Part shown: in pieces, positions 24,045 through 33,628 of the stretch
Layout: every line of letters starts with the position of its first letter
How positions within the stretch are numbered: position 1 is the first letter of the stretch
NCBI GenBank assembly: GCA_001792895.1
Contig: MARA01000009.1
Span: 496,001 to 560,000, forward strand
Source of the DNA: Lentinus brumalis
Taxonomy: Eukaryota > Basidiomycota > Agaricomycetes > Polyporales > Polyporaceae
Direction of reading: 5' to 3'
DNA length: 64,000 nt
Position numbers and translations under genes: made by a program
Notes under the pieces: model-generated
Told to the model about the DNA's origin: nothing
Database searches by the model: none
Seen by the model: only the letters and a program-made list of their open reading frames with translations

Positions 24045-25232
24045 TCACAAGCTATATGCGGGAGGGCTGCCAATGAGCTCGGAGGCACGACGAGACGAAC
24101 GGATATAACGGTCGCCAAGGTACGAGATCGAAGCGATCGTTGGGGGCGGCTCCAGCCGGATTGTCGGCGGCCTCTCGCTGACCGGGGAAGTAGTTGTCGA
24201 GGAAGGATGGGTGGAAGGCTTCGCATCTGAGTCGGACGGCGCCGTCATCACGGTAGGAGGCCTGCTCGCAGACGATGCTTTCTCGATTCTGTAGTGATGG
24301 AATTGGACCGGAACATCCGCTTGGACAGGTGGAGGAGGGGAGGCCGAGCGAGGCTGGACCATAGAGTCGGCTACGCGTCGAACTTGTCAGTAAAGGCAGA
24401 CAACGAGCGTATGATAGGGCGTCGAAAGAGCTTACCTGAAAAGATGCTAGTTTTTCTTGTGCTTTCTTCCGCCCGTCGACGAAGCAGGTACCACACCACT
24501 GCGACAACCATGATACAGAGTAGGGCCAGCCCTCCGATGGCACCGCCGACTATTGGGCCGATGTTGCGTCTTGAGGTTCCCGCAGACGATGCACCAGTCC
24601 CGCTCGGTGCTACCGTACTTGACTGAGTGGACGAAGGAATGATGGTGGAGGTTGTCGAAGGAGTGGAAGAAGCAGAAGAAGCGGTGGAAGAAGGAGAAGA
24701 AACGGCCGAGTCGCCGACAGACGACTGATACTCCAGGTAGTCGACCACGTAGGGATAGCTTGGTCCAGCGTCCACCTGCACGGTCAACGTGTGGCTTCCA
24801 TGCGGTAAGTCGTCGGCACTGAAGAACACGACGTTCGTGGTATCCAGCACTTCTGGCACCTCCAACGTGACTGGGAGGCGGTCATCCAGGGAGTAGGTAG
24901 CCGTCGCCAGCTTCCCGTTGAGGCGAGGCAACGCGACACCATTCAACACGACGCGGGGAGTGCCTATCAACATGGATCTCACAGTCAGCGGCTTAGCCGT
25001 CATACGAGAGAGAGAACGTACCGGTGAAAGTATAAGATAAGTTCAAAGGAAGGGTGATCTCGGTGAGGGTCTGGTGGAACACCTCCCCGAGCCATGCTTC
25101 GTTGATATATGGAACGAGCTCAGCGTCCAGATCCGGGAAGTCTCCAGGTCGAACAGGCCAAGACATGTCTGCATCATCGATGAAGGTGATGTTCTGGGTT
25201 TCCCTAGGATACACAACCGTCGGCGTGAACAT
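24045..25232 (-). CDS. Ser/Thr-rich single-pass membrane protein, paralogue 3
   Basis: The ATG at 25232 starts MFTPTVVYPRETQNITFIDDAD, carrying the family IDDAD motif, and exon 1 ends at LSYTFTG. The intron is removed in phase (ACCG/GCACT) to give TPRVVLNGVALPRLNG, VVFFSADDLPHGSHTLTVQVD and YVVDYLEYQSS. A Ser/Thr stalk leads to a membrane helix (about IGPIVGGAIGGLALLCIMVVAVVWYLL) and RRRAEEST. The donor at CAG/GTAAGC joins to VRRVADSMVQPRSASPPPPV, and the tail ends in ELIGSPPAYSL with TGA at 24045-24047. All three exons fit. Together with the copies at 8.0 and 18.0 kb it defines a dispersed family with the same exon structure: lectin-like N half, stalk, helix, tail. Function is unknown; a wall-sensing or adhesion role is inference from layout only. 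Confidence 0.78.
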
Positions 25233-25690
25233 GACTCAGGAAGCAAGGGCTGGACGAGAAACAAGAGCGGATGGGCGACTCCAGAGTGTTCATTCCAGTC
25301 ATATATGCCGCCCGCAGAGAGCAAACCATCCGAACGCAGGATCCATGGCCTTGTCTAGAGTTGTGCCACCCGCTCGCAGCCGGTCGTCGAGTCCGCTTAG
25401 CATCGAGCTAGCGTGTCCCCTTCTCGAGCGAAGCGGCAGAACAAGGGCATCGCGTGGTAGCAGCGCTCTTGCTGATGATAGTTATCACGTTCGTGTGCAT
25501 TCCAGCGCGCATCATGATTAGCGCTTCGTGGCTTGGCCTCCGGAGCTCTTGCTATTGAGAAGCAAGCGTGTCGTACACAAATTCGTGGTTTCGCGGTTTC
25601 GGTAGCAGCCTAAGCAGAAGCAAGGGTCAGTGAAGCAAAATGCACCATGTGTCCTTACCGACAGTTGTGGGTGCATCATGGGAATATCAC

Positions 25691-26080
25691 GGATAAACGT
25701 AGGCTTGTATTACTTACCGAGGGGGGTGCAGGTGGGTGCCGTGAGAACGTTGAGTTCGAATAATTTGGCTGTGAGGATCAGTCGGACTCTGAACCTGCCA
25801 GCGCTCACCCAGCCCATGGAAAGCATCCTTCGACCTGCTTGCCGGTCGCAAGCCTTCACGCCTTTTTGAAACATGCAGCGTGCTTTGGAGGTGCTCAAAG
25901 ACCATTCAAGTTCTTTTTACATGGAGAGGAGGCTCAGAGAATGAACGAGAGAAACGCACACTCTCGTCTCGAAGCGTGAGTTTCCCACGGCACCCACCTG
26001 CACCCCCTCGGTAAGTAATACCAGCCTCTATTAGGAGGTACGAGTAACCAGAGGCTGGCACTGCGAGCCTAGGATAAACG
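25691..26080. mobile_element. MITE-like element, possibly MULE-derived, with 9-bp target duplication
   Basis: The 9-bp direct repeat GGATAAACG occurs at 25691-25699 and again at 26072-26080. The 372 bp between (25700-26071) begin TAGGCT and end AGCCTA, an exact inverted terminus. Inside, a near-perfect inverted repeat of about 40 bp (25701-25745 against 25981-26028, core TTACTTACCGAGG ... GTGCAGGTGGGTGCC) faces inward. A small hairpin (CCAGCCTCT/AGAGGCTGG, 26021-26059) sits near the right end. No protein is encoded. A 9-bp duplication with terminal inverted repeats is characteristic of Mutator-like elements, which suggests a non-autonomous relative. The nested repeat could also mean one element inserted in another. 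Direct observations are strong; family assignment is inference. Confidence 0.72.
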
Positions 26081-26201
26081 CCCGGAGGACGTTGTACTCG
26101 ATGTCGTTCTTGAGACCCTCAATAACGGCGCTCTCGGCAGGCTGAGCTCCAGCTCCTCGGGACCGGCCATCAGCACGGGTGGTTGTTGGCGAAGGTGCAG
26201 G

Positions 26202-28151
26202 TCACGCATTAATCATTGCGAAAAAGGGGGTTGTGTACCACACAGGTTTCACAGGCGAGGCGAGTGCCACCAGAAACTTGTATGGCGACAGCTGCAGCGT
26301 CGATGGTGATTGCTGCATGTTCGTCATGTCTTCAGTCCAAGCTTGGCGGTCCAGTCCAAACAAAAAATCCATCCCGTGACTCTGCAGAACATCTCTTCGA
26401 AGCCGCTCCAGCCCGCGCTGCGGCAGAGCACCTTCTGCGTCCAACCTAGTCTCTTCTTCTAGCATGGCGGTCAACCCGCTCCGTGGAATTGGCGAGGATG
26501 TGCCGATAGCTATATCCTCATCGGAGAAAGGGACATGCACCGCTATCAGCTGTGGAGACAGACTCTCGAGAGTGTCCCGTCCTCCAACGCATAACTCTCG
26601 CGCTGGCCAGCCCAAGACGGTGTCCCTGTCGCCGACGCCCATGTAGAAGTACGTGCAGAGATGGAAGATGCCCGTACTATACTCCTCTAGCACCATCACT
26701 CTGATGATAGGCAGGAGTGACGCCTGGGTAGTACTTGTCGAAGAAGCCAAGAAGAGCGGCGTAAACAGAGGGAGATGAATCCGCCGAGCAAGATTCTTCG
26801 TGCTGCATCCAGCGGGACCTATCAATGGCTTCGAAAACTGTGGATTGGCCGGCCTCGGCGGCAACAATCTTGATTGCATGTGTTGCGAACCTGAAGGACC
26901 CTGCGTCGTCCATCGTCCCCTTCGGCAAGGGCGACAATATACGAGAATTCGGATACCCGACGTGATCCACCAGTTCAGGCAGCTCGCGCATGCCGCTGGA
27001 TTCCGTCTGGACCAACGCCATTCCAGAGACACTCGTCCGCGGGAATATCGGAAACGTGGAGAATATCGGAAACGTGGAGAGACACCTGTCCGGCTTGAGG
27101 GTGAAAGCGGCGCCCAACCAACTTCACTCTGTCCGGACTCCAAGATCGCCTGAGCGAGAGCGATGGTCGCGGCGCGTCGGTCATCCTTGTGGAAGGCGGA
27201 CGGGTCGAGCGTTACGCCGAAGAGACCCATGATGCTGGAGACCATGTCGACGAGGCGAGAGGAGGTGCGCATCAGTGCGCTTTGCCAGGCCGCATGTGCA
27301 CGGACGTCCGGTTCGACCGTAAGGATGGGGTCCATAGCGATAGAGAGAGCGACGACGTTAGGCGAAAGGAGTCGACGACTCGGAGCTGCTTTTGCATCTG
27401 CTGAGCCAGGTCGGGAATGCGACTCGGGCGAGCTGAAGACCGACGCGATCACCCGCAGCTCGGCTACTCCATGCAATGGCAAGCCGATGGCAGATGGGAT
27501 AAATGACAAAAAGCCGACCGCGCACGCCTCGAGTATGGCGGTGAGCGGCGCGATGGCGGACTGGCCAGAAACGACTTCTCGCACAAGTGCGGGGGAGCGA
27601 CTAACAGAAGTCTCTCCCCACCCGAGCTCCCAAGAGAACAACACAATCGCGGCGGGTGGTGCAAGCGCCTCTTGAAGCGTCCCACTGCGATGGATCCACG
27701 AAGTCTCCTCATCAAGTCGTACGAGACGCTGAATGCCGCCTGGTACGACTATGCAAAGGGCACAGCTCTTGTACACCCGGTACATATGACGGATTTCCCA
27801 GTTCCTGTCGGCGCGGTTCGTCTGCATGATGCAGAGCCTGTCCATCCATAGATAGGGACAGATGCGGATGAGAGACGCGACGCAGGCGTGTTGCAGGACG
27901 TCAATTCCGACGGGATCAGCATCTTCGGCACCTGCAACGCTGAACCGGGGACCGACAGAGGCGGGATCAGCGGGAACGCCACGCCAAGGGTAGAAGATGG
28001 CTGAGTAGGATACCATAGGAAAATCAGTGAACTCCAGCAGTCGGAAAATACCCCGCTCCGTAAATGCTGCACAGTCGATGAGGCGGAGGCGACAAGACGT
28101 TGCGCTTGAGGTGATATCGAGTCCACGATCCGGAAGAGAGTCCGCCAGCAC
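26202..28151 (-). CDS. HET-domain (heterokaryon incompatibility) protein 1, probably frame-damaged
   Basis: HET-domain proteins trigger cell death when incompatible fungi fuse. Conserved motifs are LIDCAAFTERGIFRLLEF, then an altered AIFYPWRGV in place of AISYTWRG, then WMDRLCIMQTNRADRNWEIR, YRVYKSCALCIVVPGG and WIHRSGTLQEA. Downstream blocks match the tandem neighbour (MGLFGVTLDPSAF, DRSRWMQHEES, MVLEE). The 649-codon frame is open, but the paralogous protein leaves it near 27120, where this copy lacks one base relative to its neighbour. The true sequence then runs in another frame to about 26735. A 34-nt GT...AG segment (26701-26734) marks the return. So the annotated frame carries about 130 non-homologous residues. 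No ATG starts the frame: the first exon may begin at about 28221 or the start is lost. It may be a young pseudogene. Stop is TGA 26202-26204. Confidence 0.65.
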   Translation of the reverse strand: MLADSLPDRGLDITSSATSCRLRLIDCAAFTERGIFRLLEFTDFPMVSYSAIFYPWRGVPADPASVGPRFSVAGAEDADPVGIDVLQHACVASLIRICPYLWMDRLCIMQTNRADRNWEIRHMYRVYKSCALCIVVPGGIQRLVRLDEETSWIHRSGTLQEALAPPAAIVLFSWELGWGETSVSRSPALVREVVSGQSAIAPLTAILEACAVGFLSFIPSAIGLPLHGVAELRVIASVFSSPESHSRPGSADAKAAPSRRLLSPNVVALSIAMDPILTVEPDVRAHAAWQSALMRTSSRLVDMVSSIMGLFGVTLDPSAFHKDDRRAATIALAQAILESGQSEVGWAPLSPSSRTGVSPRFRYSPRFRYSRGRVSLEWRWSRRNPAACASCLNWWITSGIRILVYCRPCRRGRWTTQGPSGSQHMQSRLLPPRPANPQFSKPLIGPAGCSTKNLARRIHLPLFTPLFLASSTSTTQASLLPIIRVMVLEEYSTGIFHLCTYFYMGVGDRDTVLGWPARELCVGGRDTLESLSPQLIAVHVPFSDEDIAIGTSSPIPRSGLTAMLEEETRLDAEGALPQRGLERLRRDVLQSHGMDFLFGLDRQAWTEDMTNMQQSPSTLQLSPYKFLVALASPVKPVWYTTPFFAMINA

Positions 28152-28226
28152 CTCGCAGATTGTTCTGTAACTGGAGATGTAGTCAGCTCAAGTCTCACCA
28201 GCGGGGATTCATAGTGCGCATATCAC

Positions 28227-29834
28227 TCACTCTCGCCCCACTTCATGACCGATGACTTGGTGGCCACTGGCTATTGCAGTCTTAGTCTTGGGTTCGAGTC
28301 CTCCCGCGCAGAACTCGCGTTCAGGCCATGCACGGGCATTCTCGAGTTCGTTCCAGCTCATGCAGAGGTAGGTTCGGAGGAAAAAGTAGTCCGGGGAGGT
28401 TTCCTCCAAGACCATAAGCCGAACCACGTCCCGGTTCAGAGCCAAAGTGGTGCCGGGCTGCGCTCCTCGAAGGCGCCAAGAAAGGCTCCGTATACGGCAG
28501 GAGAGCCACCGGGACTGCTGCCATGGACTTCCTCCAACTCGCTCGTCGATACCCACCGCGAATGATCCACCGCAGTGGCGTAGGGATCAGGACCCCAATC
28601 GTCGACGTCGACGCTCCTGAGCTTGATATATCGTGCAGTGAAAGTGAAGCAACCTGTTTCATCCATGCATCCTCGGGGAAAAGACGTCGCTCGATCGTGC
28701 AAGCGCACTAGGGGACCAACCACCTCCTCGACCTCGCACAGCCGGCCTTTGTGCCGGACGAACGCAGCGCCAGCGTTGCTAGCCTGTGGCAAAGTCGGGA
28801 AGATCGACATATAGAGGTCAGGCTCAAGGCGAGCGGCTGCGCCCAGCCAACTTGCACTGCCGCCCGCCTCAAGAACCTCACGGGCGAGTGCGATGAGTGC
28901 GCCGCGTCGGTCGTCCTCGCCGAAAGCAGACGGATCCAGCGAAACCCCGAAGAGTCCCATCACGGAGAGCACCAGGTAAGAACGCACTTTGCCAAACTGT
29001 GAACCCGCGTTCTTCTATGGAGGATCTGCTTGCTAGAACCATCGCTAGGGCGTGGACATGAGGCGCGACGAACTTGTGCTGTTGGCGCCAGAATGGAATG
29101 TCTCCATCCGAGGGTCGAGAGGGAAGTGTGCCAAATATCGAGACCTGTAGCGTGATCGGCTGAGCGGGTTGGTCTTGCGACTGGGGAAGGAATATCATAT
29201 ATCCGACAGCGGCTGCTTCCAAGAGCGGGGCGAGGGGCATCATCATGGACTTGCAGGGAACTACCTCCTCGATGACGGCTGAGTGTGAAAGACCAATACC
29301 CGGCCCCAACGTCCATTGAAGCAGGACCATAATCTCTGAGGGTGCGATCGCTTCCAGTAGTGTCCAGCTCCTATGGAGCCAAAAGGTCTCCTGGTCGAGG
29401 CTCACCAGATGGCGCATGCCACCGGGGACGACGATGCAGAGCTTGCAGTCCGAGTAGATCCGGTGCATGCGTGTGATGTGCCAGTCCTTGTCCTCAGGGC
29501 TTGTCTGAATTATACAAAGGCGGTCCATCCAGAGATAGAGACATTCTCGCAGGAGGGCTGCAGTGCAAGCATGCAGCAGGGCCTCAACTGCAATAGGATC
29601 CGCTTCTCCCACCCCGTCCACAGCGAACTCGCGTCCGTAGGAGACAGAGTCGAGCGAAACCCCACGCCAGGTGTACGAGATGGCGGCGTAGGTCCCCCGC
29701 GGCGAGTCGGCGAACTCAAGGATACGAAGGACGCCCTCGTTCACTAGAGCACCGCAGTCGACGAGGCGAAAAGTACAGGGACTCGCATAATCCGAGATCT
29801 TGAATTGATTGCTATAGAGATGCGATTCCTGCAA
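28227..29834 (-). pseudogene. HET-domain protein 2, tandem paralogue, frame-broken
   Basis: The N-terminal two thirds are well kept: CTFRLVDCGALVNEGVLRIL, TYAAISYTWRGV, LWMDRLCIIQTSPEDKDWHI, CKLCIVVPGGMRHLVSLDQE and FWLHRSWTLLEA, all HET signature blocks. At about 28980 the frame breaks. After VWQSAFL the protein continues in another frame as VMGLFGVSLDPSAFGEDDRR, and comparison with HET 1 suggests loss of about 17 nt. It continues through GCMDETGCFTF and VDHSRWVSTSE, then shifts again near 28470 to reach RLMVLEETSPDYFFLRTYL. No GT...AG introns explain either break. The gene is therefore probably dead, although an expressed truncated HET protein of about 300 residues is possible. The remaining HET motifs look normal, in contrast to HET 1. 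Confidence 0.65.
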
Positions 29835-30173
29835 CTGAGTCTCGAGGACTGTGCTGGATCCGCTGTTCCGTGACTTCTCAGCTGGATCTGAATCTCTGCT
29901 CGCAAATGAGTTTTTGACCTTGGTCCTGACATATTCGGGCTCCTGACTTCGCTAGGCAACTGTTCTATCAAAACAATGTTCCTATGCATCAGCGATAGTA
30001 CTCACAGCCAGAAATGACAGTCAACGGCGGCGACAAAAAGGTGATGGTGGTGGCTAAAGCACAGGGCCTGATCTGCGCGCTAGTTTCCGGGCAGCCACCT
30101 CTGTCTTCTACTTCTCGCACCTCAGCTTAGTCGACATATCATTGAAAAGCTCTGGGCTGCTCTAGTAGACGAC
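29835..30173. other. Intergenic: divergent promoter region
   Basis: 340 bp between HET 2 (-) and the Nudix gene (+). No element recognised. Confidence 0.4.
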
Positions 30174-31767
30174 ATGGCGAATCCGAGTCGATGGTCATTC
30201 AGTCGATTGTTATCGAGCGATACGCAACAGCGAACTCGCGGAAACTCGAACTCGTCTACATCTGCTCCTGCGCACCCTCAGGCCAACACTCGGACCCAGT
30301 CAGCGCAACCGCAACGCACCCCCCAGACTCCGCAGACACCTCAGAGCTCTGAGAGCCACCACAGTCTCTATAGTCACCCGCGGACCTCTCCCCAGCAGAC
30401 CCGTTCCTCGCAGAACCATCAGGCATCTCCCGTGCAACGTTCGTCTCGCTCCAATGGCTCTGTCGCCTCTAATGCATCCTCCGCTCGTGTCCGAGCTCAG
30501 GCACATCGTTCTCGCCGAGATCAGCCCACGGAGTTCTCTAAGATGTCGTCGCCTGCGATACCTGATAGTCTCTTCTTCACCGAGGACTTCATGCTGGGCT
30601 CGGGCATGGTCATCATTCAACCTTCTACTGGCAAGATCGTGCTATTGCACGAGGAGGAGAAGGATACGCAAGGTCGCTCGCATCACCGGTGGTTTCTCCC
30701 GAAGGGCAGAAAGGATATCGGGGAAACACTCGAACAGACAGCACTTCGAGAGGCGTACGAAGAGGTGCGTCTCACCGCTCGCTATTGTCGTTGTGCGACC
30801 GTACTGGCCCTTCTGAGTCGTTTCATCGTCATCGCCCTTCGCCGACATGGGCTCTTTGCGTCATGCCGAAGTTTCGTTCACCGTGCACTTCGAGCTCGGT
30901 TAGCTGTGGTGGCTTGATTGCAACAAGTAGCAGCGACAATGGTGATGCTGGATTTCTGCAATTGTATGCGATGAGTCGCACTGCGGCTGATCGTTCAGAT
31001 GGGTTCCATGAGGATGTGTTGGCAGGAAAGCGTCCCGCACCAATGCCCTTATTGAAGTTATGAGATTCCAAGAATTTTGAACTGCACATCACACATGGCC
31101 CGGCGATGCATCCACCCGATGAGATAATTCTCCCTATGTGCTATCTTGTCACAACAGCTGATGCATTCACAGTCTGGCTACCATGCAGAATTCCTCCCAG
31201 TTATCATGCCGCACAACGCCCCTGCCCCTCTGACGTCGTTGGACCACCACCGCCTTCGCCCCGTCACCGAGCCCATCTTCGTCTCCATGCTCGAGTATGG
31301 CAACCACGAGGGCGGGCGGAACCGGCATGGAGGCGAGTACTTCACGTTCTGGTACATCGGGCAGGTTGCCGAGGACGCCGTACGTTCCCCCTCCCATGTG
31401 CTCACGTATCGAGCCTCACATATATCGATACGGCTAGGTGCCGGACCACGACACACGCATGCCGGACGAGGAGAACTACGAGACGTTCTTCCTCGATCCC
31501 GACCAGGCGTTAAGGTGCCTCAACCCGCAAAGCTCATATTACCACATCGTGAAGACCGCGTACGAGCTATGGCGTTCCACCGTACAGCTGCAGGCGGACC
31601 CGGCTTACGCTCGGTACATGGCCGAGACTGAGAGGCAGGAGCTGTTGCTCGCGGCAGAACAACTGGAGGGAGTGGTGGAGGGCGACGAGGACGGAGCCTG
31701 GGAGGACACGAACTCGCCTGCGGAAGCCGCAGCTTGTCCTCCCAGTTCCCCGTATGTGTCTCCGTGA
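30174..31767 (+). CDS. Nudix hydrolase
   Basis: Nudix enzymes cleave nucleoside diphosphates linked to other groups. The ATG at 30174 starts MANPSRWSFSRLLSSDTQQR, a long Ser/Gln/Pro-rich disordered head. The Nudix domain begins with PDSLFFTEDFMLGSGMVII, followed by RWFLPKGRKDIGET and LREAYEE, then SGYHAEFLP after an intron. Together these form the Nudix box G-x5-E-x7-R-E-x2-E-E-x-G. The C-terminal part has PIFVSMLEYG, EYFTFWYIGQVAEDA and an exon beginning VPDHDTRMPDEENYETFF, then an acidic tail with the stop at 31765-31767. The intron inside the Nudix box (30763-31170) is 408 nt, several times the local norm. Substrate is not predictable; the domain resembles fungal diadenosine or inositol polyphosphate hydrolases only in general form. 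Confidence 0.88.
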
Positions 31768-31969
31768 GTGTACATGGGCTTCTTGACAGCCTGGCCTTAA
31801 CCGTCCTGGTATGAGATCGCCGTATGTAATACCCGTGTGTCCTGATATCCGTCGTATTCTGTCAACGTCACTCTGTATCGCTCTGTAGCGCTTAGCAAGG
31901 AAAGGAATGTATGTACTGTACCCAAATTACCAAACAACAAACAGGTGAACCCGTACACGGTACATCACT

Positions 31970-33114
31970 TCATCCACGTACTACTGCGACATCGCTGTTC
32001 GCTTCGACCACTACGTCAACCTTCTCCGCTGTCGTCGCCGTCTGCTGCTCCAGCATGGGAGCCTCCAGCTTTGCAATCTCCTTCAGCAGCGCGTGAATAA
32101 CGGAGACCCCAATCACGCTGTGAGGACGCTGCCACCCTTCCGGCAGCCGCTCCTCGCCCATCCACTGAGCAACGAACCGCTTAGGCACCACAACCGCGTC
32201 CCGCCTGTCCAGCGCAGCGGGTGGCCGTCCAATCGGTACCTCCGCGACCCCATCGCTCTGCTCGCCCGGCACCGACGCAGGCGCACTGGTGTTCTTGTTC
32301 TTGCTCCGAGGCGACTCGTCGAGCCGGAGCTCGTCCGAGTGTCCGAGCCCGAGCGTCGGGCAGCTGTTGGCGACCGTGCTCGTGTCCGCGCTCGCACCCC
32401 CGCCCCAACGTCCTCGCGCACGCCCAGTACGCTGAACAGCAGCGCGACCTCGCCCTTCGCCAACGTCGTGTGGAAGCCGTCGAGCGGGCGCGCCCGGCGC
32501 CATCGCGCAATCTGCGCTTGGCACAACTGCTCGAGGGTCAGGCTGCCCTCGCGCCACGCCCGCTCCCGGGCGCGCTCCCGGTCCTCGCGCTCGTCGCTGT
32601 ACTGGCTGGACTCGGAGTCCGCGTCGGAGCTCGAGTGCGACGAGGCGGAGTCGGCAGCGTGCGAGTGCGGGCCGGCGGAGAGGAGCTGGTGGAGGAGCGC
32701 GTCGTCGACTTCGGCCGGGGCGTAGAGCGCGTCCGGGCTCAAGGCGTCGTCGTGCACGAGCGAGCCATCGTGCTCGATCGCATTGTGTCGCGCGAGCCCG
32801 TGCAGATCGAGCACGCGCCGAATGCCGGACCAGCGCCCGCACAGCGCGACTCCGCCGAGGGCGAGCCCCGTGGCGAGTGGGAGGGAGATGTGGTAGACGT
32901 TGCGGAGAGCGGAGACGAGCTGCGAGGTGGTGATGCTACGCCCGTCGTGTGGCCTGATTGTGGACAGAGAGTGAGTTCAGAACATGCAAAGCGCAAGGGA
33001 AAGGACTCACAGATATCCGTGGTTAGCCAAGGCGTTCAATGCGGGACAAGGTGAGCGGCTGTCGCTCGCGTCGGGCGCGACGTAGCAATGCGTGTCGTCC
33101 ATTGAGGGTGGCAT
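31970..33114 (-). CDS. Heme-thiolate peroxidase (chloroperoxidase/peroxygenase family)
   Basis: Heme-thiolate peroxidases use H2O2 to halogenate or oxygenate substrates. The ATG at 33114 starts MPPSMDDTHCYVAPDASD, directly followed by SPCPALNALANHGYL, whose PCP cysteine is the axial heme ligand. A short intron joins in phase to PHDGRSIT. Then come LVSALRNVYHISLPLATGLAL, the LDLHGLARHNAIEHDGSL block with the catalytic acid region (EHD) and the ADALYAPAEVDDALLHQLL region. After TLEQLCQAQIARWRRARPLDGFHTTLAKGE, a frame change near 32280-32410 is best read as an intron leading to VPIGRPPAALDRRDAVVVPKRFVAQWMGEERLPEGW. TGA is at 31970-31972. There is no clear signal peptide, so it may be intracellular, unlike secreted UPOs. 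It is similar in length to the short fungal forms. The exact last intron is uncertain. Confidence 0.85.
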
Positions 33115-33628
33115 GGTGGGTCTCCGGGTGCGTTCAGACATGCTGTCGCTGCAGGCACGGCACTATTAGTAGCTACGCACCCCATCTTCCATGCGTGTGA
33201 CGCCGGCTCGGGGCTCACGACAATGCCCGGTACGTTTCACACTTAGGGCAGGGAAGCTCGCGAAGAGCCAATGCCCCCACGATACACGTCTAGGAAGCAC
33301 GCCGTCAGTAAGGTGGCGTGTGCTACTCAATGGTGCAGAAGACTCACGTCGGCTTGGACACGCTTGGAGGGCCAAAGCAGAAGGTCAAAAGCCAAATTGT
33401 GATACCGAGCGACACAAACACGTACATACTCGACGTCAACAGGGGTCCATGCGTAGAGCCACTAATACAATCTATTACAAGCATGCACGCACAGCATGAA
33501 CATATGCAACCCGGCAGAGCAACGTAGCACCATACAAAGCAGGAAAACTTCCAGATATCGACACAGTCCGCACACGACGCGCGCGGCTCCACGAGCCACG
33601 ATGACACCCAAGCGTAGCGAGGAGCAGC
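33115..33628. other. Intergenic: peroxidase upstream
   Basis: About 500 bp between the peroxidase start and the 3' end of the APC/C-activator gene, both on the minus strand. No feature recognised. Confidence 0.4.

Noticed and set aside
26677..27117. Separate small gene inside HET 1
   Set aside because: Its translation is homologous to the middle of HET 2, so it is the shifted part of HET 1 and not an independent gene.
32221..33054. 277-codon plus-strand open frame
   Set aside because: It lies opposite the heme-thiolate peroxidase and consists of Arg/Ala/Val-rich complement sequence.
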